Shown: piece after piece, positions 51,650 to 60,117 of the stretch | Layout of the letters: every line of letters begins with the position of its first letter | How positions within the stretch are numbered: the stretch's first letter is position 1 | Source: Psychrobacillus psychrodurans | GTDB lineage: Bacteria; Bacillota; Bacilli; Bacillales_A; Planococcaceae | DNA length: 64,000 bases | Direction: 5' to 3' (one strand) | NCBI RefSeq assembly: GCF_027563345.1 | Contig: NZ_JAMKBK010000004.1 | Notes under the pieces: generated by a model | Seen by the model: only the letters and a program-made list of their open reading frames with translations | Database searches by the model: none | What the model was told of the DNA's origin: nothing | Program-made: the position numbers and the translations under genes

Positions 51650-53765
51650 ACAATTAGAAGAACGCCTAAATCTTTTAAAATCATCCTATGATCGATTACC
51701 TTCATCTTTAGATACTGATGAAATTCTACAGAAAATAGAAAATGAAAATAATATAGCTCCAGTTGAAAAGAAAAGTAAAGGATCCAAATGGCAACGAATT
51801 ACTGTGTGGGCAGTAAGCATAGCTAGTGTGTTTGTCATTGGGATATTGGGAACGACTTTTCTAAATGATTCTAATGATGTTACAACAAGTGATCAAGAAA
51901 ATAGTGAAGATGATATTAAGAATTTGGAAAAAAAATATAAAGAAGAACGGTTAAAACGTCAGCAAATGCTTCAAATGGATGAAGTTGAGTTTGCTAGCAT
52001 CGAATTTGTTCAATATGCAGACAGTATTTTCTCCGCACAAATAAGTCCTGGAACTTTGGAAGGGAAAAATGATAACATACCTATAAAAGAGGGATATAAA
52101 AATGCTTTGGAGGGGCTAAAGCTACCATCTGAAATGGTTGAAGATACCATTAGTAAAGGAAAACTCAATGCAGTTCAAAGTATTAGTTTTATTGGCGATT
52201 TTATAGCTAAAACAGAGCACCTCATTAATTTCTATGAATATCTGCTCTATGAACAAGGAGCAGATATCAAAATAGCGGAGCACGACGGTAGGCTAAGTGA
52301 GCATGTTTTGATTGCAAATCGATATAATATGCCTGAAGAAATACAAAATATGATTGAGGTATTACCGAAGCAAGGGTTAAAATTGGCAGTTAATAAAGAA
52401 GGAACAGCATTTCAAATTGTACCTGATTGGGCCATGTTCACAAGAGATCTTTTCACAGTATTAGATGAAAATGAATCGCGCTATTTATCTCTATATAGTT
52501 CAATTCCAGGTTATGGAATAGTTAATTTACTAGATGAACAAGACTTTTCAGTTCTAGGATACTATTTGGCGGAAATAGAATTCACTCTATTAAATTCCAC
52601 TGAAGATTCAGTTATGCATGCACGTTTTGAAAATTACTATTTTGATCTTGCAGAAATGATTCTTTTTCCTTCCGATATAAACGAAATGTTTAATGAAAAC
52701 AATGTTCTCAATATGGATACACGAATAGCATGGGAATCGTTAGTAAATATTCCGGGCGTATCTCCAATTGCTTCTTTGATGAAGCCTGTTGTCATTTCTA
52801 TGAATGCAAGTAATTGGAAATACAACGAAACGTATAAACTGTTAGACATAGAGCAACTGAGAGATTATTACTATATGGCTTTAGAAGATGCGCTTGAAAC
52901 AACCAAATTAGATTGGTTTGCATTATTACCAGACGGAGAAGAGATGAGTTTAGAATCCAACGAAGCTTCGAATAGACTACTTGATCTATATGAAAGATTT
53001 AATGAGAACTTTGATTTTTCTGTACTCCATGGTGTTGGACCTATGGATATCACTCTTATATACCATTATGCTGATAGTGAAAATAACCATGAAGTAATGT
53101 GGGAATTAATGAGTAGTACATTTAAAAGTGAGAATAGTAAACAAGATTTCATAGAGAATCCAACTCTACAGAATATTATTAGAGAAAGTTCTAAAAATCT
53201 TTACTTTAATAAAGACTATTTAATTCAGAATAATAAATATTTAACGACCTATATAGGGCAAGAAAAAGGAGATCAAGTGAGCTATGACTTAGTTCTTCGT
53301 TTAGACAGTGATGACATTTGGAGAATTCAAGGAGTAGAGGATTCTATTAGTAAAGGGACTTTAGTGGACGATGAATTTGTCCAACGTGTGCATGCTCTAT
53401 ATAAGGCATTTGCTAAAACGTATGATCAAGCAATTTTAAAAGAAGCTACACCTGAAGAGGTGGTTGGATTATTTTATTACTCTGCACAGTTAAAGGATTA
53501 CGACACGCAGTATGAACTGTATATTAAAGATGATACACGGCTTCAAATTCCTAAAGATGAATACATGAGTGGAGAACATCAAAATATAGTCGATATTAGG
53601 CTTGAATTTACAGAGATAAAATTTGCTTTGTTATCGGAAGGTTACGGGGTAGTAACATTAACCAAACATCCAGATCCACGTAAGTCGGATGATAATCCAA
53701 TTATAAGCTTTCAACTCATTCAAACGGAAAATGGATGGCGACCGCCCTTTATGCCTATACAGTGA
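51639..53765 (+). CDS. Putative membrane-anchored anti-sigma factor with large extracellular domain
   Basis: A 708-residue protein: about 50 cytoplasmic residues, one transmembrane segment (roughly 52-74), a charged coiled-coil-like stretch (LEKKYKEERLKRQQMLQM, about 95-112), and about 600 residues outside the membrane with no recognised domain. The cytoplasmic part lacks the HxxxCxxC zinc motif. ATG 51639 follows GGAGG (51626-51630) and overlaps the sigma gene. Position argues for an anti-sigma factor, but its size is unusual, and a sensory or processed domain is possible. Confidence 0.7.
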   Translation: MDDKQLEERLNLLKSSYDRLPSSLDTDEILQKIENENNIAPVEKKSKGSKWQRITVWAVSIASVFVIGILGTTFLNDSNDVTTSDQENSEDDIKNLEKKYKEERLKRQQMLQMDEVEFASIEFVQYADSIFSAQISPGTLEGKNDNIPIKEGYKNALEGLKLPSEMVEDTISKGKLNAVQSISFIGDFIAKTEHLINFYEYLLYEQGADIKIAEHDGRLSEHVLIANRYNMPEEIQNMIEVLPKQGLKLAVNKEGTAFQIVPDWAMFTRDLFTVLDENESRYLSLYSSIPGYGIVNLLDEQDFSVLGYYLAEIEFTLLNSTEDSVMHARFENYYFDLAEMILFPSDINEMFNENNVLNMDTRIAWESLVNIPGVSPIASLMKPVVISMNASNWKYNETYKLLDIEQLRDYYYMALEDALETTKLDWFALLPDGEEMSLESNEASNRLLDLYERFNENFDFSVLHGVGPMDITLIYHYADSENNHEVMWELMSSTFKSENSKQDFIENPTLQNIIRESSKNLYFNKDYLIQNNKYLTTYIGQEKGDQVSYDLVLRLDSDDIWRIQGVEDSISKGTLVDDEFVQRVHALYKAFAKTYDQAILKEATPEEVVGLFYYSAQLKDYDTQYELYIKDDTRLQIPKDEYMSGEHQNIVDIRLEFTEIKFALLSEGYGVVTLTKHPDPRKSDDNPIISFQLIQTENGWRPPFMPIQ

Positions 53766-53840
53766 TTTTTGCCGTTATACTTCCTACTATGTTATAATTT
53801 AACATGACTATAACGTATATAAGAAAGTAGGAACGAAATT

Positions 53841-54215
53841 ATGACTCAAAATTATAAGGTAGGAGATGTTGTCACGGGTAAAGTTACAGGGATTCAGCCA
53901 TACGGAGCCTTTGTTAGTTTAGATGAGCAAACACAAGGCCTAGTGCATATTTCAGAAATAACATACGGGTATGTAAAAGAAGTGGAAGAATTTTTAACTG
54001 TAGGGCAAGAGGTAGAGGTGAAAATTCTAGAAATTGACGATGAAGCAGGGAAAATTAGCTTATCAATGCGAGTACTTCAAGAAAAGCCAACACTACCAAA
54101 ACGTGATGATAGACCTCGGAAATCACTTCAAGATCGCGTAGATGAACATGATGAGGAAGGATTTAATACATTGAAAGAAAAATTAGCCGACTGGATTAAA
54201 AAATCGGCACTATAA
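53841..54215 (+). CDS. yugI: S1 RNA-binding domain protein YugI (general stress protein 13)
   Basis: A 124-residue protein with one S1 (OB-fold) domain at residues 4-74: VGDVVTGKVTGIQPYGAFVSL and GLVHISEITYGYVKE are classic. The tail is charged. B. subtilis YugI/GSP13 binds ribosomes. A strong terminator follows. Confidence 0.9.
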   Translation: MTQNYKVGDVVTGKVTGIQPYGAFVSLDEQTQGLVHISEITYGYVKEVEEFLTVGQEVEVKILEIDDEAGKISLSMRVLQEKPTLPKRDDRPRKSLQDRVDEHDEEGFNTLKEKLADWIKKSAL

Positions 54216-54258
54216 AAGGGTTTATACAGTGATGAAAACACTGTATAAACCCTTTTTT
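54214..54258 (+). terminator. yugI terminator
   Basis: An 18-bp stem (54214-54231 with 54239-54256) is followed by T residues; starts at the stop codon. Confidence 0.92.
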
Positions 54259-54286
54259 GCTTTTAGATAATTGGGGAATTTATCCG

Positions 54287-54402
54287 TTTAGCAAGTATAT
54301 GCTACTCATGAGCAAGTATTAGAAGTTAGAGAGCAAGTATTTTAACCATTAGTGCAAGTAAACCAGAATGGAGAGCAAGTAAATAACAAGTGGAAGCAAG
54401 TA
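54287..54402. repeat. 21-bp-spaced short repeat array B (core GCAAGTA), six units
   Basis: GCAAGTA starts at 54291, 54312, 54333, 54354, 54375 and 54396, exactly every 21 bp. The remaining 14 bases of each unit vary. The array lies after the yugI terminator and before the 3' end of the opposing RocR-like gene. Confidence 0.93.
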
Positions 54403-54410
54403 AACGTAGA

Positions 54411-54455
54411 TTTGGGTTAGCGGTAAGAGCAAATCACGACCAACCCTGAAAAAGT
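54411..54455. repeat. Dispersed stem-loop repeat, locus 4 (partial)
   Basis: GGGTT...AACCC pair around AAATCACGACCAACCC (54431-54446), the right-arm word of the stem-loop family at 33380, 43014 and 47590. The left GATTACCG part is absent. It is immediately next to the 21-bp array. Confidence 0.45.
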
Positions 54456-54462
54456 CCAAGCC

Positions 54463-55770
54463 TTACTTCTTCATCTTACGTATCCTGTATTGCAAATTTT
54501 GTCTGCTCATTCCGAGGGCTTCGGCAGCTTTGGTAATATTCCCATCGAATTTATCTAAAGCTTTTTGCAGATAATACATTTCTGCAGAACGTAAATACTC
54601 ATCAAGTGGAACTAATTCCTTATCAGAAGTAATAACAAAATCCTCTGCTTTTCCTAGAGTCTCGTTAAAATCCTGAACCTTCATCTTAAAGTGTAGAGGC
54701 AACATATCAAACTTTAAAATTTGCTCAGTAGTTACCATTGAGCTTATTTCATCCAAAAGTAATTCCAATTCTTTTAGATTTCCTGGCCATTCATACATTA
54801 AAAAAGCTTGGATAACATCGTCATCAATTTCATTAATAGTGGAGCCATAGCGATTTAAATATCGATTAAAGTAATCATACGTAAAGGGTAAAATATCCTC
54901 AGTTCGTTTACGTAAAGGAGGAATGCTTATTGTTACCTGGGCGAAATAATAATATAATTCCTTGCTTAACTTATTAGTGGATATAAGATCTACCGGATCA
55001 TCGCCAATACTTGCAATGTATAAATTTTGTCGTGCTTCGTTTGAAGTAAGAATTTGCAACAGTTCATTTTGTAAATCGAGGGATAATAAATCAATTCTTT
55101 CACAAAATATTGTACAGTGCGAGATATCAGAAAGCTCTTTTTGAAATTTGTTTATTAAAAAACTATCTGAGCTATGGCAAAAAAGAGAGATAAACTGTTT
55201 ATTTACAGGCGAAAGCTGATTGTGAATACCTTCAGCTATTAAATCCTTGCCAGTACCAGCTTCTCCAACTAAGAGAACTGGCATTCTTACATGTGCTGCT
55301 TTAACCGAGCGTTCTAATACTTCCTGCATATCCGTCGAAACAGCAGTAATGCTAGAAAGGGTGATTGCCTCATTGTATCGTTTTAAAGGCTGATAAATTA
55401 GTCTTTCTAAAGCAGTTATATCACGAGAAAATTCAACTGCCCCTATAAGTTTTTCATCTTGCCATATAGGGTATGTATCATTAATAGTGGTTATTTCCTG
55501 ACCATTTCGATTCCAGTAGGTCTGTTTAGCACGTAAAACTGGTTCCCCACTATGTAAAACTTTTAATAATGTACTCTCTTGTTGTTCAAATTGGAATAGT
55601 TCAAATATGGAACGGTCGACAACATCTGTTAAATTTAGCCCTTCAATTTCTTTCATTTTTTCGTTGTAAATAATCGTTTTGCCGGATAAGTCGACAGCGT
55701 GAATGCCTACTGCTACTTGCTCAGTTGCAAATTTATAAAACGGCAGAAAATCTTTTATTTGTTCGTCCAA
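54463..55770 (-). CDS. RocR-like PAS-AAA+ regulator lacking the GAFTGA loop
   Basis: A 435-residue regulator: PAS domain at about residues 15-120, AAA+ domain with Walker A GEAGTGKD near 170, and a Fis-type helix-turn-helix at the C-terminus (NITKAAEALGMSRQNLQYRIRK). The GAFTGA loop that contacts sigma-54 is missing, and the region between Walker A and Walker B is about 20 residues shorter than usual; the Walker B acidic pair is replaced by CERID. TTG 55770 follows GAGGTGA. It is divergent from rocA, so it probably controls the roc genes. Confidence 0.82.
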   Translation of the reverse strand: MDEQIKDFLPFYKFATEQVAVGIHAVDLSGKTIIYNEKMKEIEGLNLTDVVDRSIFELFQFEQQESTLLKVLHSGEPVLRAKQTYWNRNGQEITTINDTYPIWQDEKLIGAVEFSRDITALERLIYQPLKRYNEAITLSSITAVSTDMQEVLERSVKAAHVRMPVLLVGEAGTGKDLIAEGIHNQLSPVNKQFISLFCHSSDSFLINKFQKELSDISHCTIFCERIDLLSLDLQNELLQILTSNEARQNLYIASIGDDPVDLISTNKLSKELYYYFAQVTISIPPLRKRTEDILPFTYDYFNRYLNRYGSTINEIDDDVIQAFLMYEWPGNLKELELLLDEISSMVTTEQILKFDMLPLHFKMKVQDFNETLGKAEDFVITSDKELVPLDEYLRSAEMYYLQKALDKFDGNITKAAEALGMSRQNLQYRIRKMKK

Positions 55771-55814
55771 ATGGCTCACCTCAAAAAAATATTTCACATT
55801 TTAGAATTTTTTAC

Positions 55815-55843
55815 TTGAAAAACGCAACAATCTTTTGCATTAT
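55815..55843 (+). promoter_or_regulatory. Putative sigma-A promoter of rocA
   Basis: TTGAAA (55815-55820), 17-bp spacer, CATTAT (55838-55843). No good sigma-54 -24/-12 match was found: ACGCAAC and TTTTGCAT are close to the right words but at the wrong spacing. Confidence 0.45.
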
Positions 55844-55907
55844 TATATATGTAAACTAAAAGAAACTGCAAATTTTTTTTGCGCCCAAATTAAAGGAGGA
55901 TATACAT

Positions 55908-57452
55908 TTGATACCTTACAAACATGAAGCATTCACAGATTTTTCAAAAGAAGAAAATAAAAAAGCAATTCAAGAAGGCTACAAAGTAGTTGATGCATAC
56001 CTAGGAAATGATTTTCCATTAATCGTTGGTGGGGAACGTATTACTACAGAAGCTAAAATAAAATCTTATAATCCAGCAAAAAAAGAAGAACTAGTTGGTG
56101 CTGTTTCAAAAGCATCAAAAGAAATTGCTTCTAAAGCTATGGATATTGCAGATGAAACATTCAAAACTTGGAAAAAAGTAAAACCTGAAATACGTGCAGA
56201 TGTTCTTTTCAAAGCTGCAGCAATCATTCGTCGCCGCAAATTTGAATTCAGCGCATTATTGTCAAGAGAAGCAGGGAAAACTTGGGTCGAGGCTGACGTA
56301 GAAGTTGCTGAAGGAATTGACTTCTTAGAATATTATGGTCGCGAGATGTTACGTATAAAAAATGGTGCACCAGTTGAAAGTCGTCCAGGCGAATATAACC
56401 AATATAACTATATTCCACTAGGTGTTGCTGTTGTTATTTCACCTTGGAACTTCCCATTTGCAATCATGGCTGGTACTACTGTTGCTGCTATGGTAGCAGG
56501 TAACACTGTACTATTAAAGCCGGCTTCTACAACTCCAGTTGTTTCCTATAAATTTGTAGAGGTATTAGAAGAAGCGGGTATGCTTCCAGGAGTAGTTAAC
56601 TTCATCCCAGGTTCTGGTGCTGAAATTGGTGATTTCATGGTAGAACACCCACGTACGCGTTTAATCAGTTTCACTGGTTCACGTGATGTAGGTCTTGGAA
56701 TCGTTGAAAAATCTTCTAAATTAGCTCCAGGGCAAATTTGGATTAAGCGTTCTATTCTTGAAATGGGTGGTAAAGATACAATTATAGTGGATAAAGAAGC
56801 TGATTTAGAATTAGCAGCCCAATCTATCGTGAAATCCGCGTTTGGATTCAGTGGTCAAAAATGTTCTGCATGTTCACGTGCAGTAATCGTAGAAGATGTT
56901 TACGATACTGTATTAAACCGTGTAGAAGAATTAACAAACGCTTTAACAGTTGGTATTCCTGATAAGGATGAGCATTTCGTTGGTCCAGTTATTGATGGTG
57001 CTTCATTCAAAAAAATTATGAGTTATATCGAAATTGGTAAAGAAGAAGGTCGTCTGATTACTGGTGGTACTGGTGATGATTCTAAAGGATTCTTTATCCA
57101 ACCAACTGTAATTGCTGATCTATCTCCAACAGCACGTATTATGCAAGAAGAAATATTCGGACCAGTTGTCGGTATTTCTAAAGCAAAAGATTTCGATGAG
57201 GCGCTTGAAATTGCTAATAATACTGAATATGGTTTGACAGGAGCTGTTATTACAAACAACCGTTTAAACCAAGAAAAAGCGCGTGAAGACTTCCATGTTG
57301 GTAACTTATACTTTAACCGTGGATGTACTGGTGCTATTGTTGGGTACCAACCATTCGGTGGATTCAATATGTCTGGTACAGATTCAAAAGCTGGCGGACC
57401 AGATTATGTACAACTTCATATGCAAGCAAAAACAACATCTGAAATGCTTTAA
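55908..57452 (+). CDS. rocA: L-glutamate gamma-semialdehyde dehydrogenase RocA
   Basis: Oxidises glutamate gamma-semialdehyde (pyrroline-5-carboxylate) to glutamate with NAD+; last step of arginine, ornithine and proline breakdown. The 514-residue aldehyde dehydrogenase has VISPWNFPFAIMAG, the glutamate in EMGGKDTII, and the catalytic cysteine in FGFSGQKCSACSR. TTG start with AAAGGAGG 7-8 nt upstream. First gene of rocA-rocD-rocG. Confidence 0.95.
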   Translation: MIPYKHEAFTDFSKEENKKAIQEGYKVVDAYLGNDFPLIVGGERITTEAKIKSYNPAKKEELVGAVSKASKEIASKAMDIADETFKTWKKVKPEIRADVLFKAAAIIRRRKFEFSALLSREAGKTWVEADVEVAEGIDFLEYYGREMLRIKNGAPVESRPGEYNQYNYIPLGVAVVISPWNFPFAIMAGTTVAAMVAGNTVLLKPASTTPVVSYKFVEVLEEAGMLPGVVNFIPGSGAEIGDFMVEHPRTRLISFTGSRDVGLGIVEKSSKLAPGQIWIKRSILEMGGKDTIIVDKEADLELAAQSIVKSAFGFSGQKCSACSRAVIVEDVYDTVLNRVEELTNALTVGIPDKDEHFVGPVIDGASFKKIMSYIEIGKEEGRLITGGTGDDSKGFFIQPTVIADLSPTARIMQEEIFGPVVGISKAKDFDEALEIANNTEYGLTGAVITNNRLNQEKAREDFHVGNLYFNRGCTGAIVGYQPFGGFNMSGTDSKAGGPDYVQLHMQAKTTSEML

Positions 57453-57459
57453 GATTTTC

Positions 57460-57487
57460 AAGGCAGACTTGATTTAAAGTCTGCCTT
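57460..57487 (+). terminator. Hairpin between rocA and rocD
   Basis: AAGGCAGACTT (57460-57470) pairs with AAGTCTGCCTT (57477-57487). No T-run follows, so it may be a processing or partial termination site that sets rocA and rocD levels. Confidence 0.5.
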
Positions 57488-57515
57488 CATTATAAATAAA
57501 AGGGGTAATGAGTGA

Positions 57516-58709
57516 ATGACTATTTCATCACAAGTGATTGAGCAAACGAACAAATTTGGTGCAAACAACTATAACCCACTTCCAATCGTAGTATCAGAAG
57601 CTGAAGGGGTTTGGGTAAAAGATCCTGAAGGCAACAAATACATGGATATGCTATCAGCATATTCGGCAGTAAACCAAGGGCATCGCCATCCAAAAATTAT
57701 TCAAGCGTTAAAAGACCAAGCTGATCGTGTAACTTTAACTTCTCGTGCCTTCCACAATGATCAATTAGGTCCTTGGTATGAAAAAGTTAGTGAGTTAACA
57801 GGAAAAGATATGGTATTACCAATGAATACTGGTGCAGAAGCAGTTGAAACTGCATTTAAAGCAGCTCGTAGATGGGCATATGATGTTAAAGGCGTTGAAG
57901 CTGACCAAGCAGAAGTAATTGCTTGTAATGGAAACTTCCACGGCCGTACTATGGGAGCAGTTTCACTTTCGTCTGACCCTGAGTACAAACGAGGATTCGG
58001 ACCATTGCTTCCTGGTATTAAATTAATTCCGTACGGTGATTTAGAAGCATTAAAAGCTGCAATTACACCAAATACAGCTGCTTTCTTAATCGAACCGATT
58101 CAAGGGGAAGCTGGAATTATTATTCCTCCTGCTGGTTTCATGAAAGCTGCACGTGAATTATGTCGTGAGAATAATGTGTTATTTATCGCAGACGAAATCC
58201 AAGCTGGTTTATGCCGTACTGGTAAAATGTTTGCATGTGAGTGGGAAGAAGTAGACCCAGACATGTATATTTTAGGAAAAGCATTAGGTGGTGGAGTATT
58301 CCCAATCTCATGTATCGTTGCAAATAAAGAAATTTTAAGTGTATTTAACCCTGGCTCTCATGGATCTACATTTGGTGGTAACCCTATGGCATGCGCTGTT
58401 TCTTTAGCAGCTTTAGATGTCCTAGTGGATGAAAAATTAGCTGATCGTTCTCTTGAATTAGGTAATTATTTTATGGATGCATTGAGAGATATTAAACATC
58501 CTTCTATTAAAGACGTTCGTGGTCGCGGTTTATTTATCGGAATGGAATTAACAGTTGAAGCACGTTCATTCTGTGAGGAGTTAAAAGAACTAGGATTATT
58601 ATGTAAAGAAACTCATGATACAGTAATTCGTTTTGCTCCACCTCTAATCATTTCAAAAGAAGAGTTAGATTGGGCTATCGAAAGAATTCAAAAAGTATTC
58701 AATAAATAA
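57516..58709 (+). CDS. rocD: Ornithine aminotransferase RocD
   Basis: Transfers the delta-amino group of ornithine to 2-oxoglutarate, yielding glutamate semialdehyde for RocA. The 397-residue class III aminotransferase has MNTGAEAVETAFKAARRW, NFHGRTMGAVSLS, the aspartate in FIADEIQAG and the PLP lysine in YILGKALGGG. A GGGGTAATGAG site precedes the ATG. Middle gene of the cluster. Confidence 0.95.
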   Translation: MTISSQVIEQTNKFGANNYNPLPIVVSEAEGVWVKDPEGNKYMDMLSAYSAVNQGHRHPKIIQALKDQADRVTLTSRAFHNDQLGPWYEKVSELTGKDMVLPMNTGAEAVETAFKAARRWAYDVKGVEADQAEVIACNGNFHGRTMGAVSLSSDPEYKRGFGPLLPGIKLIPYGDLEALKAAITPNTAAFLIEPIQGEAGIIIPPAGFMKAARELCRENNVLFIADEIQAGLCRTGKMFACEWEEVDPDMYILGKALGGGVFPISCIVANKEILSVFNPGSHGSTFGGNPMACAVSLAALDVLVDEKLADRSLELGNYFMDALRDIKHPSIKDVRGRGLFIGMELTVEARSFCEELKELGLLCKETHDTVIRFAPPLIISKEELDWAIERIQKVFNK

Positions 58710-58791
58710 TAATTCTTAGACAAATTTCAACAATTCTATGTTACAATTATTCCGAAGAAATAATATTAAATTAAAGAGGCGAAAAATTAAA

Positions 58792-60036
58792 ATGGCTGAA
58801 AATTTAAACCTGTTCACATCAACCCAGGCTGTCATTAAAGAGGCTCTGAACAAACTTGGTTATGACGAAGCAATGTATGACTTATTAAAAGAACCACTAC
58901 GTATGTTAGAAGTTCGAATTCCTGTACGTATGGATGACAACACAGTGAAAGTATTTACTGGATACCGTTCACAACATAATGATGCTGTTGGACCTACAAA
59001 AGGAGGAGTTCGTTTTCATCCGGGTGTAACACCAGATGAAATGAAAGCCCTATCTATGTGGATGACTTTAAAAGCTGGTATTGTTGATCTTCCTTATGGT
59101 GGAGGTAAAGGTGGAGTTGTTTGTGATCCACGTGAGATGTCAATGGGAGAAATCGAACGTCTAAGCCGTGGATATGTACGTGCAGTTGGACAAATCGTTG
59201 GACCGACAAAAGATATCCCTGCTCCAGACGTATTTACAAATGCTCAAATCATGGCATGGATGATGGATGAATATAGCCGTATGGACCAATTCAATTCACC
59301 TGGCTTCATCACTGGGAAACCACTTGTACTTGGTGGTTCGCAAGGTCGTGACCGTGCAACTGCTCAGGGTGTTACTATTGTTATCAATGAAGCAGCGAAA
59401 AGACGCAACATTGACATGCAAGGTGCACGTGTTGTAATCCAAGGTTTTGGTAATGCAGGTAGCTTCCTAGCTAAGTTTTTGAGTGATCAAGGTGCAAAGG
59501 TAATTGCTATTTCTGATGCATACGGAGCTTTACATGATCCAAATGGTTTAGACATTGACTATCTATTAGATCGTCGTGATAGCTTTGGAACCGTAACAAC
59601 TCTGTTTGAAAATACGATTTCTAACCAAGAGTTATTAGAATTAGATTGTGATATTTTAGTTCCTGCTGCTATTGAAAACCAAATTACTGCAGAGAACGCT
59701 CATAATATTAAAGCTAATATCGTAGTAGAGGCAGCAAATGGGCCAACTACAACTGAAGGTACTAAAATTCTTTATGATAGAGGAATTCTATTAGTCCCTG
59801 ACGTTTTAGCTAGTGCTGGTGGAGTAACTGTTTCTTACTTTGAGTGGGTTCAGAATAACCAAGGTTACTACTGGACTGAAGATGAAGTAGACGAAAAACT
59901 AGTAAAGAAAATGGTTGAAGCATTCCAAAACATTTACGAAGTTGCAACGACTCGTAATATTGATATGCGTTTAGCTGCTTATATGGTTGGAGTACGTAAA
60001 ACTGCAGAAGCATCCCGTTTCCGTGGTTGGGTTTAA
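58792..60036 (+). CDS. rocG: Glutamate dehydrogenase RocG
   Basis: Catabolic NAD-type glutamate dehydrogenase, 414 residues, converting glutamate to 2-oxoglutarate and ammonia. Active-site segment LPYGGGKGGVVCDP, the Rossmann fold in VVIQGFGNAGSFLA, and PAAIENQIT are standard. ATG 58792 aligns with known starts; AAAGAGG is 12 nt upstream, rather long. Together with RocA and RocD it finishes ornithine breakdown. Could be called GudB by similarity; the operon favours RocG. Confidence 0.92.
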   Translation: MAENLNLFTSTQAVIKEALNKLGYDEAMYDLLKEPLRMLEVRIPVRMDDNTVKVFTGYRSQHNDAVGPTKGGVRFHPGVTPDEMKALSMWMTLKAGIVDLPYGGGKGGVVCDPREMSMGEIERLSRGYVRAVGQIVGPTKDIPAPDVFTNAQIMAWMMDEYSRMDQFNSPGFITGKPLVLGGSQGRDRATAQGVTIVINEAAKRRNIDMQGARVVIQGFGNAGSFLAKFLSDQGAKVIAISDAYGALHDPNGLDIDYLLDRRDSFGTVTTLFENTISNQELLELDCDILVPAAIENQITAENAHNIKANIVVEAANGPTTTEGTKILYDRGILLVPDVLASAGGVTVSYFEWVQNNQGYYWTEDEVDEKLVKKMVEAFQNIYEVATTRNIDMRLAAYMVGVRKTAEASRFRGWV

Positions 60037-60052
60037 ACATAATAGTAAGGTG

Positions 60053-60083
60053 ATCCGCTTGTATTTTACAAGCGGTTTTTTTA
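60053..60083 (+). terminator. roc operon terminator
   Basis: CCGCTTGTA (60055-60063) pairs with TACAAGCGG (60067-60075), with seven T following. Confidence 0.9.
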
Positions 60084-60117
60084 TTATTAAGAAAGTATGG
60101 AAAAAGGAGGATGTTAG

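Noticed and set aside
54287..54402. CRISPR array or iteron-type origin
   Set aside because: The conserved core is only 7-8 bp, far too short for a CRISPR repeat, and no replication gene is near.
55825..55842. Sigma-54 promoter upstream of rocA
   Set aside because: ACGCAAC and TTTTGCAT do not have the invariant GG/GC at the required spacing.
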